Assembly (NCBI GenBank): GCA_964467985.1
Contig: CAYXTP010000008.1
Location: 124,001 to 188,000 of the forward strand
Length of the DNA stretch: 64,000 nt
Origin: GCA-2720975 sp964467985
Lineage (GTDB): Bacteria; Planctomycetota; UBA1135; GCA-002686595
Direction: 5' to 3'
The translations under genes and the position numbers were made by a program. The notes beneath the pieces were generated by a model. The model saw only the letters and a list, made by a program, of their open reading frames with translations. It did not search any database and had not been told where the DNA came from. Shown here piece by piece: positions 1 to 7,845 of the stretch (position 1 is the stretch's first letter; the number at the start of each line of letters is the position of its first letter).

Positions 1-121
1 GCAGGCGTTCCAGTCGCTGTCGGAGCTGCGCTTGCTCCCCGCAGGCGTCGTCGAGAAAGCCAGGCCTATCGAGGGCTGGGAGGGCCAGCGCCTGGTGGAA
101 GAGCTCCTCTGAATCAAGCAC
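1..121 (-). CDS. Probable Ser/Thr protein kinase, N-terminal fragment (runs off window)
   Basis: Only the first 40 codons are in view. A GTG at 121-119 opens the frame and overlaps the sigma-factor stop by 8 bases. The reading starts MLDSEELFHQAL and continues through RPGFLDDACG and LRQRLERL. This resembles the short helical leader (F..AL...R..FLD.ACG....LR..LE.L) that precedes the kinase domain in many planctomycete and acidobacterial Hanks-type kinases. The kinase domain itself is outside the window, so the call rests on this leader and on context: kinases of this type commonly follow ECF sigma factors of the adjacent kind. If so, the pair would form a signalling unit in which the kinase and sigma factor are translated together. 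A competing + strand reading of the same bases (2-112) has no start in the window. Confidence 0.6.
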   Translation of the reverse strand, partial: MLDSEELFHQALALPALDRPGFLDDACGEQAQLRQRLERL

Positions 122-713
122 GCGAATCCCCATCGTGCACGTGAAGTTCGGCAAATAGGAAGGCGCGTGCGTAGGTCCACCAGCGTTCGGCGCTTGCCTT
201 CGAGACCCCAAGTGTCTCTGCGGCCTCCTCATAGGTGAGGCCCGCAAAGTAGCGCAGTTCCACCAAGCGTGCCTTCTCCGGCGCTTCTGCCGCGAGCTTA
301 GTCAGGGCTTCATCGAGGGCCAGAACGTCCAGGCCCCCAACCTCAAAGCTCGGTTCCACGTTGTCCACATCGAGTGCCAGGCGCCCTTCGCCTCGCTTGA
401 GGCGCCTGCGTGCTCGCGCGTTATCCACCAGGACGCGCCGCATCGCTTCGGCGGCAGCTCCGAAGAAATGGCGTCGGTTGGCGAAACGGCTTGTGCCCTG
501 CAGGCGCAACCAGGCCTCGTTCACCAAAGCCGTTGGATTGAGCGTTGGGGTGCCGACCTGGTGGCCCAAGCGACCCCGCGCCAGGCGGTGGAGTTCGCCG
601 TAGACCAATTCCATCAGACTGTCCTCCGCTGGCCGACCCCTCTCCTGGACGGCCTCCAAGAGGCGTGTCACTTCTCCGGGACCAGGATCGGGCGAAGACG
701 ACGAGGGTTGCAT
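114..713 (-). CDS. ECF RNA polymerase sigma factor, planctomycete/acidobacterial type
   Basis: Predicted 199-residue extracytoplasmic-function sigma factor. The sigma-2 region (about residues 15-105) carries LVYGELHRLARGRL, LNPTALVNEAWLRL and FFGAAAEAMRRVLVDNARA. The last is typical of the lineage-specific family expanded in Planctomycetes and Acidobacteria (TIGR02999-like). The sigma-4 HTH (about 150-190) reads VELRYFAGLTYEEAAETLGVS followed by the recognition helix containing ASAERWW. I chose the ATG at 713, one base after the msrB stop, because the 36 upstream codons of the open frame lie inside msrB. Its stop overlaps the start of the kinase-like fragment. Members of this family usually lack a classical anti-sigma factor and are thought to be controlled by a neighbouring kinase; that link is inference here. 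Confidence 0.9.
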   Translation of the reverse strand: MQPSSSSPDPGPGEVTRLLEAVQERGRPAEDSLMELVYGELHRLARGRLGHQVGTPTLNPTALVNEAWLRLQGTSRFANRRHFFGAAAEAMRRVLVDNARARRRLKRGEGRLALDVDNVEPSFEVGGLDVLALDEALTKLAAEAPEKARLVELRYFAGLTYEEAAETLGVSKASAERWWTYARAFLFAELHVHDGDSRA

Positions 714-714
714 G

Positions 715-1269
715 TCAATCTTCGGGACCGTCAGGCACCAAGGAGAGGGATGCCGAATTGATGCAGTAGCGCAGGCCGGTGGGCTCGGGCCCGTCGGGGA
801 ATACATGCCCCAGGTGCGCATCGCATACTCGGCACCGAACTTCGATACGACGCATTCCTAATGAGGCGTCTTCTAGTTCCACTAGCCGCGATCCTTCCAA
901 GGGCTCGAAGAAGCTGGGCCATCCGCAACCCGAGTCGAATTTGGAGTCGGAGCGGAACAGTGGGGCCTCGCAGCAGATGCACTGGTAGGTGCCCACGGTC
1001 TTGGTGTCCCAGTAGATGCCGCTGAAGGCGCGTTCGGTTCCGGCCTTGCGGGCGACCTCGTACTGCAGCGGCGTGAGCACCTGTTGCCATTCCAGATCTG
1101 TTCGAGTCACTCGGGGTTGGACTTGCTCGGCCGGATCGCTGCCATCGTCAGGTACGAGTTCGGGCTCCGGGCCGTGGCACGCGCTGAGGCAGCAGATCAC
1201 CAGAAGGGGGAGCAGGGTCAGCGACCCCAGCAACGTGCCGAGCAGGGAGGGTTCGTGGGTTGTGTTCAT
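715..1269 (-). CDS. msrB: Peptide-methionine (R)-S-oxide reductase, predicted lipoprotein
   Basis: Reduces methionine-R-sulfoxide in proteins. The 184-residue product has the MsrB fold signatures: SGIYWDTKTVGTY, SGCGWPSF, two zinc-binding CxxC pairs (Cys97/Cys100 and Cys146/Cys149), and the catalytic cysteine in RYCINSASL (Cys169). The N-terminus is a hydrophobic signal segment ending in the lipobox LSAC, so mature protein would begin at Cys31 and be membrane-anchored outside the cytoplasm. The ATG at 1269 is preferred because AGGAG lies 8 bases upstream; two in-frame ATGs (1287, 1275) precede it. The sigma factor gene starts one base after its stop, suggesting co-transcription and a link to envelope oxidative stress. 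Confidence 0.93.
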   Translation of the reverse strand: MNTTHEPSLLGTLLGSLTLLPLLVICCLSACHGPEPELVPDDGSDPAEQVQPRVTRTDLEWQQVLTPLQYEVARKAGTERAFSGIYWDTKTVGTYQCICCEAPLFRSDSKFDSGCGWPSFFEPLEGSRLVELEDASLGMRRIEVRCRVCDAHLGHVFPDGPEPTGLRYCINSASLSLVPDGPED

Positions 1270-1428
1270 GAACATGACTCCTGCCATACTAAAGTCTGCT
1301 GGCGACCCTGGCAGCTAGCGCCGCGCACAGGTGAGTCCCAGCGTGCTTCACGGGGGGGGATACGGGGGGCGTACTGGATTATGGGGGCGTGACTCAATCT
1401 GGGGCCAGGGGCTGGACGAAAGAGGGGC

Positions 1429-2043
1429 ATGTCCCGGCGTCCCCACTTGATCCTCTGCGGTCTATCGATTCTGGCGTTGGCAGGCTTGCCGCGCTGGAGA
1501 GAGCCCCAATCCAGGCTCCCCGATGGGCCCTGGCTGGCGAGCGTCGAGGCATCCGCTGTGGAGTTGGAAATGCGCTCCCTTGCCGAAGAAATCGAGTCGC
1601 GGCGAGAGGGTCTCAAGGATGGGCGCCTGGTACATGACGGGCTCTCCCTACCCCACCTGTGCGATCAGGCTGCCTCCGCTCTCGCTGAGATCGGCGAGCG
1701 AGCGCAGCTTTTGCGCGCCGACCCCCTGTGGGACAGCGCCAATCTCGATCAGTACGAGGAGACCATTCAGGAGCCGCTCGTGATGGCGCGCGTCGAGCTG
1801 CAGTTGCTCGAGGTCTATGGGCTGCAAGTGATGGACCTGGTGCAAGCCCAGCAACGGATGCGTGCGGAGCTGTCGCGCGGCAAGCGTGGCGCCGCTCTGG
1901 CCATATTTCGCGCCCAGCCGCGCGGGGAATTCGACTTGGATGCACCGGAGCTGGTCGGTCATTTGCTCGCCCAGCTGGATGAACTCGCCTTTCTTGCGCG
2001 CAACCAGCACGGGCCGGGGCTTCGCGACCAGCGAACCTATTGA
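1429..2043 (+). CDS. Hypothetical secreted or membrane-anchored helical protein
   Basis: Unrecognised 204-residue protein. It begins MSRRPHLILCGLSILALAGL, a positively charged start plus hydrophobic segment that would act as a signal peptide or anchor. The rest is predicted mostly helical, with long Glu/Leu/Arg-rich amphipathic stretches (for example around residues 40-60 and 125-155) and no cysteines in the mature part. No catalytic motif is visible. It stands alone between divergent msrB and a convergent membrane-protein gene, and 13 bases separate the two stop codons. Codon use looks normal for the window. Confidence 0.6.
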   Translation: MSRRPHLILCGLSILALAGLPRWREPQSRLPDGPWLASVEASAVELEMRSLAEEIESRREGLKDGRLVHDGLSLPHLCDQAASALAEIGERAQLLRADPLWDSANLDQYEETIQEPLVMARVELQLLEVYGLQVMDLVQAQQRMRAELSRGKRGAALAIFRAQPRGEFDLDAPELVGHLLAQLDELAFLARNQHGPGLRDQRTY

Positions 2044-2056
2044 CGGCGAACGGGTC

Positions 2057-2830
2057 CTAGACGTTTTCGACGCGCGTGACTCCAAGTAGCCTCTCGATGG
2101 ACTTCATGCGGCGGCCCAGGAAGGGCACGTGATCGATGCGCGCCACGGCTTGGCCCTCGCGCCGCACCACGAGCGTTCCGCCCCCGAAGCTCAACAGGAA
2201 TTCAAGTATGTCGGGCACCTCCCGGGTGACGGTGCTGCCCTGCCGCGGAATACTCTGATCGCGCCCGAAGGGCTGGATGTAGTGCACGAACTCATTGGGT
2301 TCGAGACGCCAGTAGTCCACCCGAGGTTGAATCAGGCCCATGAAGGAAAACACGATCAGCAGGAACGCAACCAATAGGTAGGCATGGGTTGAGAGGGTGA
2401 TGTTCAATCCACCAAGCCACCCCAGTGCGCTGGAAAAGAACGTGACCCCCTTGAGTGAACTGATCCAGATACCCAAGCCCACCAGGCCCAGGCTGAGCAG
2501 GGCAATCAGGAATTTCTTCTGGTCCAGATTGGTGACCAAGACGACCAGGTTGAAACCCAGTGCTGAGAGGGCCCACCACCCGAGGAACGAAGGAGAAGCC
2601 CACTCCAGCCCCTGCAGGCTGGCACACATGATGAAGGTGAGCAGGGTCGGCCAAAAATACAGGATCATTGGAAACGAAGCCAAGCGCACCGAGCTGGCTA
2701 CGGAGCCGTCCTGCTTGGGCCAATAGACCTCCCAGGCCGAGTCCTGCTTGCCTTTGGAAGGCTTCTTTGCGGTTGCCGCAGCCGATTCCTCGCTGGGGTC
2801 TTCCGCTGGCGTTTGGGTTTCGTCACTCAT
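2057..2830 (-). CDS. Hypothetical four-helix membrane protein with cytoplasmic tails
   Basis: 257 residues. An acidic/Lys-rich disordered N-terminus (about 1-35) leads into four hydrophobic segments at roughly residues 52-75, 83-101, 106-127 and 148-170. The C-terminal 85 residues are soluble and beta-rich (DYWRLEPNEFVHYIQPFG, LSFGGGTLVVRREG, ARIDHVPFLGRRMKSIERLL), somewhat like a small PH-like domain. No enzyme motif is visible. It lies 83 bases downstream of the methyltransferase gene on the same strand and could be co-transcribed with it. Function unknown. Confidence 0.65.
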   Translation of the reverse strand: MSDETQTPAEDPSEESAAATAKKPSKGKQDSAWEVYWPKQDGSVASSVRLASFPMILYFWPTLLTFIMCASLQGLEWASPSFLGWWALSALGFNLVVLVTNLDQKKFLIALLSLGLVGLGIWISSLKGVTFFSSALGWLGGLNITLSTHAYLLVAFLLIVFSFMGLIQPRVDYWRLEPNEFVHYIQPFGRDQSIPRQGSTVTREVPDILEFLLSFGGGTLVVRREGQAVARIDHVPFLGRRMKSIERLLGVTRVENV

Positions 2831-2913
2831 GGGTATCCTCCTGTGTCTCCCCTGGTTGAGGCGCAGTTCGGGACAGTCTTATTGGGATTCGGGGCGAGGG
2901 ATTTTTGCGCGCG

Positions 2914-3954
2914 CTAGTCGAAGCTGCCCTCGTGGCAGTAGAAGGCCCGGTGGATTTCCACACCGTCGCGCTCGATCCACAGGTCAAGGAAGTAGATCGG
3001 CAGGCGACGGTCCCCGTGTTCTTTGGGCGTGGCCCGCATCTGGACGCGAATTTCGTCGTTCGAGAGGACGGCTTGTGGGCGGATGGGGAAGTAGGACTGA
3101 CGCCAGTGAGTTTGGGGCTCAAAAGGCGACGTACCCAGGTCGATGCCAGGGCTAAGGCCCACCTCAAACCAGCCGCCGAATCCGTGCAAGGTTCCTGGGC
3201 GTTCGATTGTGAATCCCACTTCGGATTCAAAAAAGAAATCCGACGTTGAACTCGTGTGACAATCCAATTCGAGCAGCAGTTCCCCCTCGCATAGCAAAGC
3301 GCTGGCGGGCAAGTCCACCGCGCTTGTGATCAAGTTGTGCAGTTCGTGTTCCAAGAGGGGGGAAAAGTCCAAGCCGTAGACGGGGCGCTGCCACAGTCCC
3401 ACGCCCCTCTCAACGTGCAACTGATTGTCTTCAACCGGGGCCAAGTAGAGGCGCACGTCGGACGGCAGCATGCGTCCGTCGGGCATTAGGTGCTTGTCGC
3501 GGGCCTCGTACACCGAGCGGAACATGCACTCAGCCAGAGCAAAGAACCCCATCCACTCAGAGATCAGCAGGTCCACCGGACGGGGGAGTTGGATGCTCTC
3601 CGCCCGATCACGCAGAAAGTGAACTCGGTCGGCGAGGCCGTTGGCTTGCGCGAGTTCACGAGCCACACCCAGGATGGAGGACTCGTCAACCGCCCACACC
3701 TCGGCTCCGGCTCGGGCTGCGAAGAGGGCCAGGATCCCCGTGCCCGTGCCCACGTCGAGTACCCGCATGCCCGGCTCAACAACCGCCTCGATCGCCCGCC
3801 GGTAGGCATCCGTGCGCGCGTGATCGGCGATCATGAGGCGATGGACTCCCGGGTCGCCGTAGCTGGCGAAGTACTCGCTGTCGGAGTCCAGGGGATCTTC
3901 AGGCTCCGAGGTCAGTCGTGCCTGCGAAGGTGCTTGGTGGGCCCAGTCGGTCAT
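2914..3954 (-). CDS. Protein arginine methyltransferase-like SAM-dependent methyltransferase
   Basis: 346 residues with the whole layout of a type I PRMT. In order: an N-terminal helix motif YFASYG (28-33) with H38, M41, D44, R47, T48 and Y51 at PRMT spacing; SAM-binding motif I VLDVGTGTGIL (65-75); an acidic post-I residue in AVDESS (D90/E91); the double-E loop SEWMGFFALAECM with E133 and E142; ARDKHLMPDG (151-160); and the THW loop THWRQ (282-286) in the C-terminal beta-barrel half. Known PRMTs transfer methyl groups from SAM to arginine guanidinium nitrogens. Length matches PRMT1. The alternatives, a ribosomal L11 or generic class I methyltransferase, do not explain the double-E and THW loops. 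Substrate unknown; no obvious partner gene is adjacent. Confidence 0.82.
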   Translation of the reverse strand: MTDWAHQAPSQARLTSEPEDPLDSDSEYFASYGDPGVHRLMIADHARTDAYRRAIEAVVEPGMRVLDVGTGTGILALFAARAGAEVWAVDESSILGVARELAQANGLADRVHFLRDRAESIQLPRPVDLLISEWMGFFALAECMFRSVYEARDKHLMPDGRMLPSDVRLYLAPVEDNQLHVERGVGLWQRPVYGLDFSPLLEHELHNLITSAVDLPASALLCEGELLLELDCHTSSTSDFFFESEVGFTIERPGTLHGFGGWFEVGLSPGIDLGTSPFEPQTHWRQSYFPIRPQAVLSNDEIRVQMRATPKEHGDRRLPIYFLDLWIERDGVEIHRAFYCHEGSFD

Positions 3955-4046
3955 GCGGTCATCCTACCCAAGTCTGGGACCCTGCTCCTGCGGTTGGCCG
4001 AGTTTGGTCGCTGGGCCCAAGCCGATTGAAGGCGTAGGATCGTGGC

Positions 4047-5423
4047 ATGGGGGAAACGCATGCTGCGGGAGACGGTCCGGCGCGCACGGGAACTGTCCAG
4101 GAGCAAGTGACTCGGACGCGTGCGGCCCTGGCGGAATACGCGCCTACAGACTGCCTGACGGTGGGGGAAGCCGGACGTCTATTGGGTCTCTCGGAAGCGC
4201 TGCTCCGACGCCGCATTCAATCCGGAAAGCTGCTACACGAGACGGGCAAGCGGGCGGGGCGCGAAGTGCGACTGATCCGGGTATTGGACCTCTTGGCGGA
4301 GTTCGGAGCATCGGGTGCAGAGCCCGGCGCAGAGCCGGGCGCTGGGTCGGGCACTGGAATCGAAGCCGCAGCCCGTCAGGTGGCTGACTTCCAACCCCAG
4401 GATCAAGCGGCTCTGCGTGCAGTTCAACAAGAGCGGGATCAGTTGCTCGAACGCTGCGCTGACCTGGACACACGCCTCTCACTGCTGGCCAACGATCGGC
4501 CGACAGCGACCCTACCTGGGCCCCCGTGGATGGAATTGGAGACTCTCGTCGCGCGTCGATTCGTTTGGTGGCGCCGTCCCGCGACGTGGGGCTGGGCGGC
4601 GTCCGTAGCCATGTTGGCGTGGCTCTGGAACGGTGCAGAGGGGGACCGCGAGTTGGCCCAAGAGCGCCTGAATTTCACCTTGGGCCAGCAGCAGCTCGCT
4701 CGCGACCGATTGACCGCACAGGTGGGCGAATGGCGGGAGCAGGCGCGCGTCACCAAGCTGGAATTGGACCGCGATCGGCAAGCGGCTGCGATGGAGCGCA
4801 CGCGTTTCGAAGAACGCGTGTTGGCTGCGCACACCGCGGCTCAGGATGCCCACGGTCAGGTGCGAGAGGAGCGCGTGCGATTTGAGGGAGACCGGCAGCG
4901 TTGGGAGGACTTGCTGGCCGAATCCCAACGCGACCTTCGCTCGCAAGGGGCCTTGTGGCGAACGGAGATCGAGAATTCAGCTGAGCAACAGCAACATTTC
5001 CAAGCAGAACTCGCCAAGCGCGATCAAGCCCGGCGCGAGGATCAGGCGCGCGCCGCACAAGCTGACAATGCACGCGCCATGCGCGAGGCGGAGAGCCGTG
5101 ACCAGCAGGTCATCCTGGTGACGGAGCTCAAGGGGCAGGTTCAGGCCTCTCGTTTGCAAACCGAGCAACTACAAGAAGAACTGCAGCGTATGACGAGCCT
5201 GCAGGACGAGCAAGAGGCGCGCATCGCCGCCGGCCTGGCGCAGTGGGAGCAATTGCGTGCGGATGAATCCGCCCGCGAACGAGCCCTGGCGCTGCGAGTA
5301 GGGGCCAAGTCATTGGGGCAGTGGCTGGTCCTCTGGTTTCCTCGCATTCACGGCGCTGCGGTCCAACGCGCGCGGGCCACCCAAGGGGTGGGTGGCGACG
5401 AGGACTCAGAGGGGAAGACATGA
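4047..5423 (+). CDS. Membrane-spanning HTH protein with long coiled coil
   Basis: 458 residues, unusual architecture. Residues 35-87 form an excisionase/MerR-like winged HTH (CLTVGEAGRLLGLSEAL, then RRRIQSGKL and EVRLIRVLDLLAEF). A Gly/Pro/Glu linker and short coil (115-150) follow. A single hydrophobic helix lies at about 178-196 (TWGWAASVAMLAWLWNG), flanked inside by WWRR. From about 200 to 425 the protein is an almost uninterrupted coiled coil rich in Gln, Glu, Arg and Ala. By the positive-inside rule the HTH is cytoplasmic and the coil is outside the membrane. This resembles a ToxR-style membrane one-component regulator in topology only. A second gene at 10668-12299 has the same layout. 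Its TGA overlaps the next gene's ATG (ATGA). Confidence 0.7.
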   Translation: MGETHAAGDGPARTGTVQEQVTRTRAALAEYAPTDCLTVGEAGRLLGLSEALLRRRIQSGKLLHETGKRAGREVRLIRVLDLLAEFGASGAEPGAEPGAGSGTGIEAAARQVADFQPQDQAALRAVQQERDQLLERCADLDTRLSLLANDRPTATLPGPPWMELETLVARRFVWWRRPATWGWAASVAMLAWLWNGAEGDRELAQERLNFTLGQQQLARDRLTAQVGEWREQARVTKLELDRDRQAAAMERTRFEERVLAAHTAAQDAHGQVREERVRFEGDRQRWEDLLAESQRDLRSQGALWRTEIENSAEQQQHFQAELAKRDQARREDQARAAQADNARAMREAESRDQQVILVTELKGQVQASRLQTEQLQEELQRMTSLQDEQEARIAAGLAQWEQLRADESARERALALRVGAKSLGQWLVLWFPRIHGAAVQRARATQGVGGDEDSEGKT

Positions 5424-5854
5424 TCTACGGCGTGTTGGCGGACGCGTTGACCTGCTTGCATTTGGGGCTCGTGCTCTTCGTGCTATTCGGCCAGGTGGCC
5501 ATCTTGCTCGGAATCCTGCGCGGCTGGCGCTGGATCGAGAACCCGCGATTCAGGTGGTCCCACGTGGGTCTGATGGTGTTCATTGCCGTGCAGGGCGCCA
5601 TCGGCCGCATCTGTCCCCTGACCATCTGGGAGCAAGAACTACGCCTGGCGGCCGGGCAAGAGGGACATTCAGTCACCTTTGTCCAGCGCCTGATCCACAG
5701 CGTGTTGTTTGTGGACCCCGAGACGGTCTCCCAGGCTGATTTGAATCGCTACTACGTCGCCTTCGCCTGTCTCGTCGTCATGTGTCTCTGGTCGGTTCCC
5801 CCGCGGCGTTCCGAAGTTGGGGCTACAAGAACTCCACGTACGCACCGCCCGTAG
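5420..5854 (+). CDS. DUF2784-like integral membrane protein
   Basis: 144 residues. It starts at the ATG overlapping the preceding stop (ATGA), indicating translational coupling. The opening MIYGVLADALTCLHLGLVLFV, then RWIENPRFRWSHVGLM and the motif GRICPLTIWEQELR are hallmarks of DUF2784, a small family of about four transmembrane helices with unknown function. Hydrophobic segments are at about residues 7-30, 45-65 and 110-130. The 3' end overlaps the convergent HEAT-VWA gene by 32 bases. No catalytic function is known for the family. Confidence 0.8.
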   Translation: MIYGVLADALTCLHLGLVLFVLFGQVAILLGILRGWRWIENPRFRWSHVGLMVFIAVQGAIGRICPLTIWEQELRLAAGQEGHSVTFVQRLIHSVLFVDPETVSQADLNRYYVAFACLVVMCLWSVPPRRSEVGATRTPRTHRP

Positions 5855-7685
5855 CCTCGGCCAAGCGTTTCATGAAGGGCGAGGATTTTCCGATGGAGAT
5901 GCAGTTGATGCGAATGTTGCGGGTCTCATTCAGACGGATGATGCGATCATGAATCATGGCCGTGTCGATGAATTCGCCCACGCTCGGGTCGCCGTCGGAG
6001 AGCAGATACAAGGTGTCGACTTCCGGATCGTCGAACACCGCCATCAGGCCGCCATAGACGTTTGTGCCCCCACCTGCCCCGTGTCGATTCGTGAACTGCA
6101 GGGCTTCTGCTAGCACCTCTTCATCCATTGGGATCAGCTCGTCTTGCCAGGCGCTGACCCCTGATGAGAAAAAGATGAGGTTGAAGAGGGTTCCGGGTGA
6201 GAGGCCTTTGAGAGCTCGCGAGAGTTCCTTCTTCGCAATGGCCAAGCGCGTCATGGACGTGTTGCCTTCTGTGGTGGAGCGATCGTCTTTCCACTTCGCC
6301 ATGGCTGACATCGAGCCGGAAATATCGACCACGAAAGCCAGGCGATCGCTAATGATGCCCAAACCGTAGAAGGTCACCTGCGTGACGGACTCCTTCTTGC
6401 GCTCTTGCCGGGTCTTTTCCGCTGCGAGAGCTGTCTCATACGTTGGCAGTACGAAGGTGTCGCCCTGGTCCGCCCACCAATGGCCCCAGCGGGTCGAAGT
6501 TGAGCCATGATCCAGGCCGGTCATGAGCCGCAAGACCAGGGCAAGGTCTTCCCTTAGCCTGCGGGTCTCGCGATCGAGCCTCTCGATCAGGATCGGGACG
6601 GATGTGTTGCGCCGCAGTGTGCCGACTTGCTGCATCGCTTCGAAACGCACGTGCCAGTCCGTATCCCTCAACAGCTCATGCAGGCGGCTGACGGCTTCTG
6701 GCGTGCGCACTTCAAGCAGGCCTACGGCCGCACTCATCCTCTCTTCCCAACGGCTGGACTTGGCCATGTCCATGAGTTCGCGCACCCAGCGCGGGTCATT
6801 GCGATTGAGCCGGCACAGCGCTAGGACCGCGGCGCGTAGCTCCGCAGAGTCCTGCGCATCCAGGTGTTTCTCCAATTTGGCCGTATAGGCTGCGTCGCCC
6901 CTCAAGCCCAGCAGGGTGATTGCGCGGGCACGCACGCTGGCCGCAGGATCGTCCAAGGCGAAGACGAAAGCGCGCTCGACGCTCGAGCCGGCGCGCCCGG
7001 CGAGGATGTCGAGTAGCAGGTTCTTCCAAACGAGGGGGGTGTCGTCCTGGTTGAGCCGGTTGCACAGGATCTTGGTAGACGACTCGCTGGTGCAGTTCTC
7101 AAGAGCCGCTCGGATGGCGTTGACTTGAGCGGTGGAGCGCAGGTCTCCGTGGGTGACGATCAACTCCGCTTCTTTCGGGCCGCCGCGCTCACCAAATACG
7201 GGGATCAGGGGTTGAAATGCGATGCGGGCGACGTCTTCTTCGCGCTTGAGTTGAGTGCGGAATAGGCTCTCAAGTTCCCGCAGGGAGGCGTCTCCAAAAC
7301 GCACCAGCGCCCGGGCAGCGGCTCGCTTGTTGGCCGGGCGACGGTGTTTCTGAGAGTGCAGGTGGAGAAATTTGATGCTCTTCTTCTCCAGCGCATCCTT
7401 GCCCTTGTAGAGCAGGAATGCGCCGTAGGCGCTGCCCAATACGGTTTCACTGCGGAGTGAATTGACCAAGCCAGACAATCCGCGCAGCGACTCCTCTGTG
7501 CCAAGGGACGCGATGCGGCCAAAAATCCGGCGATCGACCTTGTCCTCCTTTTCCCTAACCTCCCGCAGCAGGGCAGAGAGGTCTTGCTCGGCCCTGGGCA
7601 CGGGCGTGCCGGTTCCCCCTTGAGATGTAGCTGGGCTCGCGCAGGCGAGGCCTATCAGGAGGCAGAACAGAAGCTGGCGCAGCAT
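5823..7685 (-). CDS. Secreted HEAT-repeat protein with C-terminal von Willebrand A domain
   Basis: 620 residues. Signal peptide at 1-22 (MLRQLLFCLLIGLACASPA). Residues about 40-400 are HEAT-type helical repeats (for example DDPAASVRARAITLLGL and RDTDWHVRFEAMQQVG), a protein-binding scaffold. Residues about 440-615 form a VWA domain with a MIDAS motif DISGSMS near residue 454 and a later LLSDGDPSVGEF segment. VWA domains bind ligands through a divalent metal. Together they suggest a periplasmic or surface adhesion/scaffolding protein. Planctomycetes carry many such proteins; the specific partner is unknown. The 3' end overlaps the DUF2784-like gene. Confidence 0.85.
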   Translation of the reverse strand: MLRQLLFCLLIGLACASPATSQGGTGTPVPRAEQDLSALLREVREKEDKVDRRIFGRIASLGTEESLRGLSGLVNSLRSETVLGSAYGAFLLYKGKDALEKKSIKFLHLHSQKHRRPANKRAAARALVRFGDASLRELESLFRTQLKREEDVARIAFQPLIPVFGERGGPKEAELIVTHGDLRSTAQVNAIRAALENCTSESSTKILCNRLNQDDTPLVWKNLLLDILAGRAGSSVERAFVFALDDPAASVRARAITLLGLRGDAAYTAKLEKHLDAQDSAELRAAVLALCRLNRNDPRWVRELMDMAKSSRWEERMSAAVGLLEVRTPEAVSRLHELLRDTDWHVRFEAMQQVGTLRRNTSVPILIERLDRETRRLREDLALVLRLMTGLDHGSTSTRWGHWWADQGDTFVLPTYETALAAEKTRQERKKESVTQVTFYGLGIISDRLAFVVDISGSMSAMAKWKDDRSTTEGNTSMTRLAIAKKELSRALKGLSPGTLFNLIFFSSGVSAWQDELIPMDEEVLAEALQFTNRHGAGGGTNVYGGLMAVFDDPEVDTLYLLSDGDPSVGEFIDTAMIHDRIIRLNETRNIRINCISIGKSSPFMKRLAEATGGAYVEFL

Positions 7686-7845
7686 GAGAAGTGTTTGGCC
7701 GATGAGGGAGGGCTTGCAGGGTACCGATGCAGTCTCCCCCCTGCTACACGGAGCCCCCGGAGGGCCCCACGTGATCGCGGCGCGGTGCAGATTCTCAGGA
7801 CCATGAGCCGCGTCAGGTGTGTCGTGCTCACGCAGAATCTGGCTG

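Noticed and set aside
2..112. Plus-strand open frame at the left edge ending in TGA
   Set aside because: The same bases read on the minus strand give the kinase leader with a start overlapping the sigma-factor stop, which fits context better; the plus reading has no start in view and no family resemblance.
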